Assembly: GCF_900187265.1 (NCBI RefSeq)
Contig: NZ_LT906450.1
Location: 3,525,444 to 3,589,443, forward strand
Direction of reading: 5' to 3'
From: Rhodococcus rhodochrous
GTDB lineage: Bacteria > Actinomycetota > Actinomycetes > Mycobacteriales > Mycobacteriaceae
Length of the DNA: 64,000 bases
Shown piece after piece: positions 35,692 through 44,407 of the stretch. Numbering within the stretch: position 1 is the stretch's first letter; each line of letters starts with the position of its first letter. The notes under the pieces were generated by a model. The model ran no database searches. It was not told where the DNA came from and saw nothing but the letters and a program-made list of their open reading frames with translations. The translations under genes and the position numbers were made by a program.

Positions 35692-37407
35692 GTGGAAACC
35701 GCTCGCGCTGAGGTGCAGGCCGGTCGCCTTTCCCCCTCGTGCGTGCGTGCCGAGACCAGGAAGGCCGGACCCCTGAGCAAGATCACCATCGACCACGAAG
35801 ACGACGCGAGCGAAACGACCGTCTCCGCACAACTCGACTCCACCCACGTACCCCCCACCTTCGGCGAACTCGGTGTCCGCGACGAGATCGTCCGCGCCCT
35901 CGCCGAGGTCGGCATCGAACGCACCTTCGCGATCCAGGAACTCACCCTGCCGCTGGCCCTCGCCGGCGACGACCTCATCGGTCAGGCCCGTACGGGTATG
36001 GGCAAGACGTTCGGCTTCGGCGTTCCGCTTCTGCACCGCATCGCCACCGAGGGCTCCGGCACGACCACCCTCGACGGCACTCCCCGTGCACTCGTGATCG
36101 TCCCGACCCGCGAGCTGTGCATCCAGGTCACCAACGACCTCGTGAACGCTTCCAAGTACCTGCCCGGCAGCCGCAAGTCGGGCCTCGAGGTCCTGTCGAT
36201 CTACGGTGGGCGCCCCTACGAGCAGCAGATCGACGAACTGAAGAAGGGTGTCGACGTCGTCGTCGGTACTCCCGGTCGTCTGCTCGATCTCGCCAACCAG
36301 GGCCATCTGATCCTGGGCAAGATCGGCGTGCTCGTCATGGACGAAGCCGACGAGATGCTCGACCTCGGCTTCCTGCCCGACATCGAGCGCATCCTCACGA
36401 TGGTCCCCGACCGTCGTCAGACGATGCTGTTCTCGGCCACCATGCCCGGCCCGATCATCACCCTCGCCCGCACGTTTCTGAACCGCCCGACGCACATCCG
36501 TGCCGAGGAGGCCGAATCGTCGGCCGTGCACGAGCGCACCCAGCAGTTCATCTACCGGGCGCATGCACTCGACAAGGCCGAACTCGTCGCCCGCGTGCTG
36601 CAGGCCGAGGGTCGCGGCGCCACCATGGTCTTCACCCGCACCAAGCGCACGGCGCAGAAGGTGGCCGACGACCTCGTCGAGCGCGGTTTCGCGTGCGGCG
36701 CGGTCCACGGCGACCTCGGTCAGATCGCGCGTGAGAAGGCACTCGACAAGTTCCGCAGCGGCAAGATCGACGTGCTCGTCGCCACGGACGTCGCCGCCCG
36801 CGGCATCGACATCGACGACGTCACCCACGTCATCAACTACCAGTGCCCCGAGGACGAGAAGACCTACGTCCATCGCATCGGCCGTACCGGTCGCGCCGGA
36901 CGCACCGGTATCGCGATCACCCTCGTCGACTGGGACGACGTGCCGCGCTGGCAGCTCATCGACAAGGCTCTCGATCTCGGTATCCCGGATCCGATCGAAA
37001 CCTACTCGAGCTCCCCGCACCTGTTCGAGGAGCTGAACATCCCGTCCGACGCCACCGGACGCGTCCGCAAGGCTGCTCCCGCCGCCTCGGAGAACGGTGA
37101 GAAGCGCGAGCGCATCGAGCGCGAGGGCGGATCCCGCCCGAAGCGCAACCGGGTCCGCCGTCGTACCGTCCGCGGAAAGTCGGCCGACGGCTCCGCAACG
37201 GATGTGGCCGCAACCGGTTCGGACGACTCGGTGAAGGCCGAGAACGGGTCTGCCGCAGCGGAGACGGGTGAGGACACCGGGGCGGCCGCTCCGGCACGTC
37301 GTCGCCGTCGTCGCCGTCGCACCCGCTCGGGCGAGGGCCCGGCCGGTCGCGCAGAGCAGCAGGACACGTCGAACGTGGAAGCGGTCTCGACGTCGTCTGC
37401 CCGATAA
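35692..37407 (+). CDS. rhlE: DEAD-box RNA helicase, RhlE type
   Basis: Encodes 571 residues from a GTG start. Motifs: Q motif (ERTFAIQELTLPLAL), I ARTGMGKT (99-106), Ia PTRELC, Ib TPGRL, II DEAD (217-220), III SAT and VI HRIGRTGRAGR. The C-terminal 140 residues are Arg-rich and disordered with an octa-Arg run, likely an RNA-binding tail. It corresponds to Rv3211. The first 28 residues look unlike the family. A CTG at 35773 (LSKITIDHEDD) has AGGAAGG 10 bp upstream and may be the real start. Confidence 0.92.
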   Translation: METARAEVQAGRLSPSCVRAETRKAGPLSKITIDHEDDASETTVSAQLDSTHVPPTFGELGVRDEIVRALAEVGIERTFAIQELTLPLALAGDDLIGQARTGMGKTFGFGVPLLHRIATEGSGTTTLDGTPRALVIVPTRELCIQVTNDLVNASKYLPGSRKSGLEVLSIYGGRPYEQQIDELKKGVDVVVGTPGRLLDLANQGHLILGKIGVLVMDEADEMLDLGFLPDIERILTMVPDRRQTMLFSATMPGPIITLARTFLNRPTHIRAEEAESSAVHERTQQFIYRAHALDKAELVARVLQAEGRGATMVFTRTKRTAQKVADDLVERGFACGAVHGDLGQIAREKALDKFRSGKIDVLVATDVAARGIDIDDVTHVINYQCPEDEKTYVHRIGRTGRAGRTGIAITLVDWDDVPRWQLIDKALDLGIPDPIETYSSSPHLFEELNIPSDATGRVRKAAPAASENGEKRERIEREGGSRPKRNRVRRRTVRGKSADGSATDVAATGSDDSVKAENGSAAAETGEDTGAAAPARRRRRRRRTRSGEGPAGRAEQQDTSNVEAVSTSSAR

Positions 37408-37411
37408 CCAC

Positions 37412-38617
37412 GTGCTCGCGCCCGAGCGCCGCACCCGCACCGACCTTCTCGTCGCAGCCGCACTCGTCGTCACCGCTCTGGTGGCGGCGAGTGTCGTCTG
37501 GCTGAACTCGGATGCGCGGGGCACCACGTCGACCACCTGGGACGGCCCTGTCCCCACTCTCGCTGCCGCGCAATCTCTTCCGCGCACGCTCGCCGAACTG
37601 TGGCGTGCTCCGAGTACGGCGACGACCGCACCGGTGGTGTCCGGCGGCACGGTCGCCACGGCAGACGGTGGTGCGGTGGTCGGCCGCGACCCGCACTCGG
37701 GCGAGGAACGCTGGCGGTACGACCGCGACCGGGCGTTGTGCGCGGTCACCGAAGCCTGGGGCGACGTGGTCTCAGTCTATCGCGGCCCGCGGGGATGCGG
37801 TCAGGTCACCGCGCTCGACTCGGGCAGTGGCTCTCGGGGCGCGCAACGGTCGAGCGACGCCGACGATCCGATCCGGGTCGTCGACGCCGGTTCGCACCTG
37901 ATCGCCTTCGGTGAGTCGCGTCTGGAGATGTGGCGCTCCGATCTGGTGCGCACGGTCGAGTACGGGCGCGTCGATGCACCGGTGAACCCGGGCGCCCAGC
38001 CCCGATCCGGTTGCGAACTGCGCTCGGCGGATTCGGGCGCCGAAGTGCTCGCCGTGCTCGAACAGTGCGCGAACGAGCCGGCCAACCGGCTCACCCTTCT
38101 CGATCCCACCCCTGACGACAGCACCAAGCCCGAGGAGTTCGCCTCGTCGGTGCTGCCGGAAGCGGGCGGGGATTCCCGCATCGTCGCGGTGGTCGGCGAC
38201 CTCACGGCGGTCTACCTGGCCCCGGACGACAACGACGGGCCCCGCATCGAAGTCTTCGACAGCGAGGGCGTCCTCGTCGACACGCACACCCTGCCGCGTC
38301 CTGCCGGCGAGTCGGACGATCCCGCCCTCGAGCGCGGCGGCGTGCTCGTGTGGTGGACCGGCCGCGACACCGTCGCACTGTCCACCACCGATTTCGCTCC
38401 GCAGTGGACCGTCGAGGACACCCTCGGCAACGGCGATGTCATGGCCGGTTCGCTGCTTCTTCCCGTCGAGGACGCCCTCCTGGGCGTCGACTCACGCACC
38501 GGCGAACCCGGCCCGCGCATCGACGTCGAGCGCGGAGCGGTCTCCACGGTGAACGTCGCCGTCGCCGGGGACGTCGTGGTCGAGCAGCGCGACGACGAAC
38601 TCGTGGCATTGCGCTGA
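37412..38617 (+). CDS. Membrane-anchored PQQ-like beta-propeller protein (Rv3212 type)
   Basis: Encodes 401 residues from GTG. One N-terminal transmembrane helix (about 13-30) is followed by an extracytoplasmic region. Repeated strands such as GGTVATADGGAVVGRDPHSGEERWRYD resemble PQQ-like propeller blades. The Cys residues could form disulfides. It starts 4 bp after rhlE, so it is probably cotranscribed. Function unknown. Confidence 0.75.
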   Translation: MLAPERRTRTDLLVAAALVVTALVAASVVWLNSDARGTTSTTWDGPVPTLAAAQSLPRTLAELWRAPSTATTAPVVSGGTVATADGGAVVGRDPHSGEERWRYDRDRALCAVTEAWGDVVSVYRGPRGCGQVTALDSGSGSRGAQRSSDADDPIRVVDAGSHLIAFGESRLEMWRSDLVRTVEYGRVDAPVNPGAQPRSGCELRSADSGAEVLAVLEQCANEPANRLTLLDPTPDDSTKPEEFASSVLPEAGGDSRIVAVVGDLTAVYLAPDDNDGPRIEVFDSEGVLVDTHTLPRPAGESDDPALERGGVLVWWTGRDTVALSTTDFAPQWTVEDTLGNGDVMAGSLLLPVEDALLGVDSRTGEPGPRIDVERGAVSTVNVAVAGDVVVEQRDDELVALR

Positions 38618-38654
38618 GGGCGGGCCGCCCGGCCGGTGTCGACGCGTGGCCGGC

Positions 38655-39455
38655 TCAGTCGGCGACGACGGTCTCGAAGGTCTCGAGTTCCGCCTCGCCC
38701 GACCAGTACCGCAGCAGGTTCTCCGCAAGCGCACGATAGGCCTCGGCACCCTTGTTCTTGCGTCCCGCCAGCACCGTCGCGCCCGAGGCGGAGGCCTCCG
38801 CGAAACGGACAGTGCGGGGTACGGGCGGGGCCAGCACCGGCAGGTCGTACCGGTCGGAGACATCGGCGAGCACGTCGCGACTGTGTGTGGTCCGCGAGTC
38901 GTACAGGGTCGGCAGCGCGCCGAGCAACTCGAGATCCGGGTTGGTGATCTGCCTGACCTCGTCGACGGTACGCAGCAACTGCCCCACTCCACGGTGGGCG
39001 AGCGTCTCGCACTGCAGCGGAACGAGCACGGACCGCGCCGCGGTGAGACCGTTGAGCGTGAGGACGCCGAGGGAGGGCGGGCAGTCGATCACGACGACGT
39101 CGTAGTCGTCCTCGACCGACGCCAGGGCCCGCTTGAGGGTGTATTCGCGCCCCGGCTTCATGAGCAGCATCGCCTCCGCACCCGCGAGGTCGATGGTCGC
39201 CGGCAGCAGCGACATCCCTTCCGCGGTGTCGAGCAGGACGTCCTTCGTCTCGACGCCGCCCACGAGCACGTCGTGAACTGATTGTTCGAGCTTGTCGGGG
39301 TTGTGTCCGAGGGAGAAGGTCAGGCACCCCTGGGGGTCGAGATCGACGACGAGCACCCGCCGGCCCAGCGCCGACAGCGCGGCCCCCAACGACGCGACGG
39401 TGGTCGTCTTGGCGACGCCACCCTTCTGATTTGCCACTGCAAGTACCGTTGCCAC
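38655..39455 (-). CDS. ParA/Soj/MinD-type ATPase
   Basis: Encodes 266 residues from GTG. Deviant Walker A KGGVAKTTT (11-19), VLVVDLDPQG (A') and VVIDCPPSLG (B). No ParB gene is adjacent, so it is an orphan ParA like Rv3213c, not the chromosome-partition pair near the origin. It may position an unknown cargo. Divergent from the GNAT gene. Confidence 0.9.
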   Translation of the reverse strand: MATVLAVANQKGGVAKTTTVASLGAALSALGRRVLVVDLDPQGCLTFSLGHNPDKLEQSVHDVLVGGVETKDVLLDTAEGMSLLPATIDLAGAEAMLLMKPGREYTLKRALASVEDDYDVVVIDCPPSLGVLTLNGLTAARSVLVPLQCETLAHRGVGQLLRTVDEVRQITNPDLELLGALPTLYDSRTTHSRDVLADVSDRYDLPVLAPPVPRTVRFAEASASGATVLAGRKNKGAEAYRALAENLLRYWSGEAELETFETVVAD

Positions 39456-39528
39456 GACCCGATCCTCGCGCACTCGGCGGCGCAGCGCGAGGTGAACCCG
39501 CCCACGAGACCGCAGGAGGCTGCCCGTC

Positions 39529-40014
39529 GTGATCCGCAGAGCCACCCCCGAGGACGTCCCCGCGATCACCGGGCTGGTCTACGACCTCGCCGAGTACGAG
39601 AAGGCGCGGCACGAGTGCACCGTGGTGCCCGAGCAGATCCTCGAGGCCCTGTTCGGGCCGCAGCCCTCGGTGTACGCGCACGTCGCGGAGGAATCCGGAG
39701 AGGACGGCACCGAGGGCCGGGTCGTCGGGGTGGCGTTGTGGTTCCGGAACTTCTCCACCTGGGACGGCGTGCACGGGATCTACCTCGAGGATCTGTTCGT
39801 CCGTCCCGAACACCGCGGCAAGGGACACGGACGCGCACTGCTCGCGGCGCTCGCCCACGAATGCGTGGAGCGCGGTTACACCCGCCTGAGTTGGTCGGTG
39901 CTGGACTGGAACGAGCCGTCCATCGGTTTCTACCGATCCCTCGGTGCCGTCGCGCAGGACGAGTGGACGACCTTCAGGCTCAGCGGCCCCGCTCTGCAGG
40001 CGCTCGGCAGCTGA
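39529..40014 (+). CDS. GNAT family N-acetyltransferase
   Basis: Encodes 161 residues from GTG. GNAT fold with acetyl-CoA motif A LEDLFVRPEHRGKGHGRALLAALA and motif B WSVLDWNEPSIGFYRSLGA. This resembles the spermidine/amine acetyltransferase (SAT1-like) branch, but the substrate is unknown. Confidence 0.88.
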   Translation: MIRRATPEDVPAITGLVYDLAEYEKARHECTVVPEQILEALFGPQPSVYAHVAEESGEDGTEGRVVGVALWFRNFSTWDGVHGIYLEDLFVRPEHRGKGHGRALLAALAHECVERGYTRLSWSVLDWNEPSIGFYRSLGAVAQDEWTTFRLSGPALQALGS

Positions 40015-40020
40015 GCCGGA

Positions 40021-40443
40021 TCACTCGTCGACGTCGGGCGCGTACTCGTGCGCGAGCCACCGCGACGTGGGCGGGCTGAACAGCAGCACGAGCGTGGGGA
40101 CCACGACGAGCGCCAGCACGGTGCCGATGACCGGCTGGTGGGAGTCGGTCAGCAGCGACCACACCACGGGCAGCAACAACAGCTGCGCGAGTATCGCCAC
40201 GGCACGTCCCCAGCGCACACCGCGCACGAGCGCGATCCCGCCGGCCAGGACCCCGCCGAACAGGATGAACAGCCACAGCGCGAAGCCGTAACCGTTGGTG
40301 ACCGACTGATCGTGTTCGCCCGAGGCGGCGCGGATGATCGAGTACACCGCGAACCCCATCGCGACGACGCCCTCGAGGACGACGAGCCAACCGGCGGCAC
40401 GCACGGTCGACGGAACGCTGCTGCGAGGTGTTTCGAGAGGCAC
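40021..40443 (-). CDS. Small integral membrane protein (Rv3217c type)
   Basis: Encodes 140 residues with four hydrophobic helices (about 16-38, 53-72, 78-98 and 102-122). There are no recognised motifs and function is unknown. It converges with the GNAT gene (6 bp apart) and is divergent from the lipid kinase gene. Confidence 0.78.
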   Translation of the reverse strand: MPLETPRSSVPSTVRAAGWLVVLEGVVAMGFAVYSIIRAASGEHDQSVTNGYGFALWLFILFGGVLAGGIALVRGVRWGRAVAILAQLLLLPVVWSLLTDSHQPVIGTVLALVVVPTLVLLFSPPTSRWLAHEYAPDVDE

Positions 40444-40490
40444 CCGTCCAGCGTAGTGGACCCGCCGGGCACCACTTAGGCTGATGTTCC

Positions 40491-41429
40491 GTGCGCGCCC
40501 TGCTGATCGTGAACCCGAATGCGACGACGACCACCCCGGCCGGTCGCGACCGCCTCGCTCACGCCCTGAGAGGCCGGCTCGCGCTGACCGTCGCGCACAC
40601 CACGCACCGCGGGCACGCCGCAGAACTGGCGCGTTCGGCGCACGCCGACGGGATGGACGTCGTCGTCGCGCACGGGGGCGACGGCACCGTCAACGAGATC
40701 GTCAACGGCCTCCTCGGCCCCTCCCCCGACCGAGGCGCCGATCCGACCCTTCCGCGACTCGCGGTGGTGCCCGGCGGCTCGGCGAACGTGTTCGCGCGAT
40801 CCCTGGGGCTGTCCGCCGATCCGCTCGAGGCCACCGAGCAGGTACTCGAGTCGCTGCAGGAGGGCAGGACCAGCCGGATCGGCCTCGGCCACTGCGACGG
40901 GCGGTGGTTCACCTTCAACGCGGGCCTCGGTCTCGACGCCCAGGTGTGCGAGGCCATAGACCTGAGCCGCGCCGAGGGCAAGAAGGTGACGACGGCGCGC
41001 TACGTGCGGCACGCGGTGGCCCGGTTCTTCGCGTCGAAGCGGGACGAGCCGGCGCTCACGCTCGAGATGCCCGGATCCGAACCCGTTTCGGGGGTGCACT
41101 ATGCGTTCGTGTCGAACTCGAGTCCGTGGACCTATCTCGAGTCCCGGCCGGTGCACACGAATCCCGGCACCTCGTTCGACACCGGTTTGGGTGTGTTTGC
41201 CATGACGACGACCCGGGTATTTCCGAGCCTGCGGGTGGTGAGACAACTTCTGGCCGCCCGCGGCGAGCCGGCGTCGCCGCATCTGGTGCGTGCGGACGAT
41301 GTCGCGCGCGTGCGCGCCCGGGCCTCGCGCCCGATCGGACTTCAGGTCGACGGCGACTATCTCGGACTCCGCACCGAGGTCGAGTTCGTGTCCGTGCGGT
41401 CGATCCTCGATGTCGTCGCGCCCCGCTGA
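40491..41429 (+). CDS. Diacylglycerol kinase family lipid kinase
   Basis: Encodes 312 residues from GTG. The DAGK catalytic domain has GGDGTVNEIVNG (62-73) and VPGGSANVFARSLG; the C-terminal domain ends LQVDGDYLG. It phosphorylates diacylglycerol or a related lipid at the inner membrane. It corresponds to Rv3218. Confidence 0.9.
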   Translation: MRALLIVNPNATTTTPAGRDRLAHALRGRLALTVAHTTHRGHAAELARSAHADGMDVVVAHGGDGTVNEIVNGLLGPSPDRGADPTLPRLAVVPGGSANVFARSLGLSADPLEATEQVLESLQEGRTSRIGLGHCDGRWFTFNAGLGLDAQVCEAIDLSRAEGKKVTTARYVRHAVARFFASKRDEPALTLEMPGSEPVSGVHYAFVSNSSPWTYLESRPVHTNPGTSFDTGLGVFAMTTTRVFPSLRVVRQLLAARGEPASPHLVRADDVARVRARASRPIGLQVDGDYLGLRTEVEFVSVRSILDVVAPR

Positions 41430-41533
41430 CGATCCCCATTAGCGGGACAGCGACAGAAAGAAAAGCACGAATTCTGTGATTACCACTACCTTCTCGGCTC
41501 GAGGGGAGTAGAAAGAGGGATTGGCGAACTCGT

Positions 41534-41553
41534 AGCTCACAACAGCGTGAGCT
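41534..41553. promoter_or_regulatory. Inverted repeat upstream of whiB1
   Basis: AGCTCAC, 6-bp spacer, GTGAGCT: perfect 7-bp arms, in the 272-bp gap before whiB1. The rest of that gap is AT-rich for this genome and holds no supported gene. Confidence 0.45.
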
Positions 41554-41594
41554 TCCCCACGATCGTGGTCGATTCTATTGACTCCACGCTCGTT

Positions 41595-41610
41595 CGTGAA
41601 AGCATTCACA
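41595..41610. promoter_or_regulatory. CRP-like site upstream of whiB1
   Basis: CGTGA-AAGCAT-TCACA matches the CRP consensus TGTGA-N6-TCACA at nearly all positions. In M. tuberculosis whiB1 is known to be controlled by the CRP homologue Rv3676, so a cAMP-CRP input is likely conserved. Confidence 0.65.
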
Positions 41611-41701
41611 AGTAACCGCGCGGAAACACTCCGTGCCACAGGCGTGAACACGCATTGACCAATCAGCCGGTGCACACGCACCATCGAAGGAGAGTAGAAG
41701 C

Positions 41702-41956
41702 ATGGACTGGCGCCACAAGGCCATCTGCCGCGACGAGGATCCGGAACTGTTCTTCCCCGTGGGAAACAGCGGCCCGGCTCTCGCGCAGATCGCGGATGCC
41801 AAGCTCGTGTGCAACCGTTGCCCCGTCACCGCCGAATGCCTCTCCTGGGCGCTCGAATCCGGCCAGGATGCCGGCGTCTGGGGCGGCATGAGTGAGGACG
41901 AGCGCCGCGCTCTCAAGCGTCGCAACGCCCGCACCCGCGCTCGCACGGCGGTCTGA
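41702..41956 (+). CDS. whiB1: WhiB1 iron-sulfur transcription factor
   Basis: Encodes 84 residues. Cluster Cys C9, C37, C40 and C46, then the GVWGG turn and a basic C-terminus RRALKRRNARTRAR. WhiB1 is an essential NO-sensitive [4Fe-4S] regulator that binds the primary sigma factor. Strong ribosome binding site GAAGGAGAGTAGAAGC. Followed by a bidirectional terminator. Confidence 0.97.
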   Translation: MDWRHKAICRDEDPELFFPVGNSGPALAQIADAKLVCNRCPVTAECLSWALESGQDAGVWGGMSEDERRALKRRNARTRARTAV

Positions 41957-41975
41957 GCAACTCCGACAGACGTTC

Positions 41976-42011
41976 GAAGGCCCGGCTCCCCCACGGGGAG
42001 GCCGGGCCTTC
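41976..42011. terminator. Bidirectional terminator between whiB1 and pdtaS
   Basis: Stem gaaggcccggctcccc / ggggaggccgggccttc (one bulge), a short loop, then TTA on the plus strand. The genes converge. Confidence 0.82.
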
Positions 42012-42034
42012 TTACGTGCACGGTCGGAGAACGA

Positions 42035-43510
42035 TCAGGCGACCGGCACCTTACCCAGCGGTAGTTGCAGGCGTGCATCGGTCCCGCCGACCTCGTTGGA
42101 CGTCAACTCCAACGATCCGCCGAGCTCGGCAGCCACGAGGGTCCGGACGATCTGCAGACCGAGCCGGTTCGACGCCTCGAGGCTGAACCCCTCGGGAAGC
42201 CCCTTCCCCTCGTCGCGGACCACGACGTCGAGCATGCGGGCCGAACGCTGGGCATTGACGGTGACCGTGCCGTTCACGCCCGGATCGAAGGCGTGCTCGA
42301 CGGCGTTCTGGACGAGTTCGGTCAGCACCATGACCAGAGGCGTGGCGCGATCCGCGGGGAACACGCCGAGGTTCCCCTCCCGCACCACCCGGATCTGGCT
42401 GCCCACCGTCGACACGTCGACGACGATGGGGATCAGCTGGTCGAACACACCGTCGAGATCGACCTCCTCGTCCACGGACATCGACAGCGCCTCATGGACC
42501 AGGGCGATGGATGTCACGCGACGGACCGCCTCCCCCAGGGCCTGCTGGGCCTCCGCGTTCCCGGTTCGGCGCGCCTGCAGTCGCAGGAGCGCGGCGACCG
42601 TCTGCAGGTTGTTCTTGACGCGGTGGTGGATCTCGCGGATGGTCGCGTCCTTGCTCAGCAGTGCCCGGTCGCGTCGCTTGACCTCGGTGACGTCGCGGAC
42701 GATCACCGCGGCGCCCCGGATCTTCCCTCCCGGGTTCAGGACCAACGCACGGATCAGAACGGTGGCACCGAGTGCCTCGATCTCCATGCGCTGCCCCAGA
42801 CGGCCCTCCACGGCCCCGCGGAGGTAGTCGGTGACGTCGCGACTCTCGAAGGGGTCGGTGACCAGCGCGCGGGTCGTCTCGACGAGATCCTGACCGATCA
42901 GGTCGGAATTCAGACCCATCCGGTGATAGGCCGACAGCGCGTTGGGGCTCGCGTAGACGACCTTGCCGTCCCGGTCGAGCCGGATGAACCCGTCGCCCGC
43001 GCGCGGACTCGACTTGGTGTCCGAACGCGCCTCGGGTGTCGGGAAGGTGCCTTCGCTGATCATCCGGTAGAGGTCGTCGGCGCATTCGAGATAGGCCGTC
43101 TCGAGCGCGCTGGCCGACCGCCGCGACACGCGGGCGGCGTCTCGGCTGAGCACCGCGACGACCCGCCCGTCCCAGCGCACCGGCACGGCCTGACGGATGT
43201 TGATCCCGGCGCCCGGGGACGACTTGACGTCGACGATCTCTCCGGTTTCGAAAGCCTCACGGACGTAAGGATGTTCGTTGTCGGAGACGAGCGTGCCGAC
43301 GGCGTCCTCGGGGATCACCGTCGAGGCGGTGGTGGGCCGGCACTGTGCGACGCACACGATTCCGGACGGCGCCGCGTCGACCCACAGGAGGACGTCGGCG
43401 AACGACAGGTCGGCGAGCAACTGCCACTCGCCCACGACACGTTGGAGGTGATCGACGGCCGCGCCCGGAAGATCCGTGTACCTCGCGAGCAACGAACTGA
43501 GTGTGGACAC
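42035..43510 (-). CDS. pdtaS: Sensor histidine kinase PdtaS
   Basis: Encodes 491 residues and is cytosolic, with no membrane helix. GAF domain about 1-150, PAS domain about 172-280, HisKA_2 dimerisation helix with HHRVKNNLQ (295-303) and a HATPase_c domain with N, G1 and G2 motifs (VQNAVEHAF, VVRDEGKGLP). It is the partner of the RNA-binding ANTAR regulator PdtaR, encoded elsewhere. It corresponds to Rv3220c. Confidence 0.94.
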   Translation of the reverse strand: MSTLSSLLARYTDLPGAAVDHLQRVVGEWQLLADLSFADVLLWVDAAPSGIVCVAQCRPTTASTVIPEDAVGTLVSDNEHPYVREAFETGEIVDVKSSPGAGINIRQAVPVRWDGRVVAVLSRDAARVSRRSASALETAYLECADDLYRMISEGTFPTPEARSDTKSSPRAGDGFIRLDRDGKVVYASPNALSAYHRMGLNSDLIGQDLVETTRALVTDPFESRDVTDYLRGAVEGRLGQRMEIEALGATVLIRALVLNPGGKIRGAAVIVRDVTEVKRRDRALLSKDATIREIHHRVKNNLQTVAALLRLQARRTGNAEAQQALGEAVRRVTSIALVHEALSMSVDEEVDLDGVFDQLIPIVVDVSTVGSQIRVVREGNLGVFPADRATPLVMVLTELVQNAVEHAFDPGVNGTVTVNAQRSARMLDVVVRDEGKGLPEGFSLEASNRLGLQIVRTLVAAELGGSLELTSNEVGGTDARLQLPLGKVPVA

Positions 43511-43544
43511 GGGAACCGCTTTCGTACTCAGGAGATATCCGCCG

Positions 43545-43760
43545 TCAGGAGATCACGGCGATGAGGTCGCCCTGCTGGATGACATCCCCGACCGAGACAC
43601 CGACGGAGGTCACGGTGCCCGCCGACTCGGCGAGCACGGGGATCTCCATCTTCATCGACTCGAGGATCACCAGCGTGTCGCCTTCGGCAACTACGTCACC
43701 CTCTCGCACGACGACCTCGAACACGGTCGATACCATCTCCGCACGTACGTCTTCCGCCAT
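43545..43760 (-). CDS. Biotinyl/lipoyl-attachment protein (TB7.3 type)
   Basis: Encodes 71 residues, essentially one biotinyl domain. ESMKMEIP carries the modified Lys37. This is a small biotin carrier like Rv3221c, and no carboxylase subunit is adjacent. A longer in-frame ORF upstream runs through the repeat array and is not real. It is divergent from bL37. Confidence 0.92.
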   Translation of the reverse strand: MAEDVRAEMVSTVFEVVVREGDVVAEGDTLVILESMKMEIPVLAESAGTVTSVGVSVGDVIQQGDLIAVIS

Positions 43761-43855
43761 CGAACACCTCGTTTCACACTCCGGCGGCGGACCTGCCGAC
43801 AGGACCACTCGACCGCACGTGAAACACTGTAATGAACGAGAAAGGAGATCCCACC

Positions 43856-43930
43856 ATGGGTAAGCGAGGTCGCAAGAAGCGCAGCCGCAAGGGTAACGCC
43901 GCCAACCACGGCAAGCGTCCCAACGCCTGA
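43856..43930 (+). CDS. Ribosomal protein bL37 (24 residues)
   Basis: A 24-residue, highly basic peptide beginning MGKRGRKKRSRKGN and ending NHGKRPNA. It matches the mycobacterial large-subunit protein bL37 found by cryo-EM, which is too short for routine gene calling. The ATG is preceded by AAAGGAGATCCCACC, and a strong terminator follows 8 bp after the stop. Its place between the biotinyl protein and rshA is conserved in mycobacteria. Confidence 0.9.
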   Translation: MGKRGRKKRSRKGNAANHGKRPNA

Positions 43931-43938
43931 GACGCGGA

Positions 43939-43972
43939 CAGGGGCCGGAAAGCAGCAGCTTTCCGGCCCCTG
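43939..43972 (+). terminator. Terminator after bL37
   Basis: Perfect 15-bp stem caggggccggaaagc / gctttccggcccctg with loop agca, followed by tcacgttc. Confidence 0.82.
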
Positions 43973-43986
43973 TCACGTTCGGGGGT

Positions 43987-44136
43987 CTCGCCTGCGACTC
44001 GGTGCGAGTGGAACTCGCCTGCGACTCGGTGCGAGTGGAACTCGCCTGCGACTCGGTACGAGTGGAACTCGCCTGCGACTCGGTACGAGTGGAACTCGCC
44101 TGCGACTCGGTACGAGTGAACTCGTCTACGACCCGG
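43987..44136. repeat. 27-bp tandem repeat array at the 3' end of rshA
   Basis: Four 27-bp copies (43987, 44014, 44041, 44068), one 26-bp copy (44095-44120) and a degenerate sixth unit (44121-44136) that holds the rshA stop (44126-44128). Each full unit contains ACTCG-GT(A/G)-CGAGT, a 5-bp stem with 3-nt loop. Copies 1-2 carry GTG and copies 3-5 GTA in the loop. Confidence 0.95.
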
Positions 44137-44407
44137 CGCTGTCCGTCTCGGTGATCACCACGGTGCGGCGGATCTGCAGCATCAGCCGCTCTCTCAGCCC
44201 CTCGGGTGCGTGTTCCCCTCCGCACTTGCGGCTGAGCAAGGACTTGATCTTCTCCTCGATCCCGTAGGCCTCGAGGCAGGTGCCGCACTCGTCGAGGTGC
44301 CGCTGCAGTTTCTCGCGGGAACCGGCGTCGCACTCGGAGTCGAGAAGCAGGTAGACGTCCGCGATGACCGCCGAGCAGTCGAGTCGATCGAAGTCGGGTT
44401 CGCTCAC
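44126..44407 (-). CDS. rshA: Zinc-associated anti-sigma factor RshA
   Basis: Encodes 93 residues. HLDECGTC gives the ZAS motif HxxxCxxC (H37, C41, C44). Further Cys residues (C11, C26) may join redox sensing. It binds SigH under reducing conditions and releases it on thiol oxidation. Its ATG overlaps the sigH stop by 4 bp. Confidence 0.95.
   Translation of the reverse strand: MSEPDFDRLDCSAVIADVYLLLDSECDAGSREKLQRHLDECGTCLEAYGIEEKIKSLLSRKCGGEHAPEGLRERLMLQIRRTVVITETDSAGS

Noticed and set aside
38629-38653. ccggcc/ggccgg pair between the Rv3212-like and parA genes
   Set aside because: Six-bp stem with long loop is not enough to call a terminator.
41439-41684. 81-codon minus-strand ORF upstream of whiB1
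   Set aside because: Overlaps the CRP-like site and palindrome, has no ribosome binding site and matches no family.
43545-44333. 262-residue minus-strand ORF through the repeat array into the biotinyl gene
   Set aside because: The real protein is the last 71 residues with its own start; the rest is repeat readthrough and opposite to bL37.
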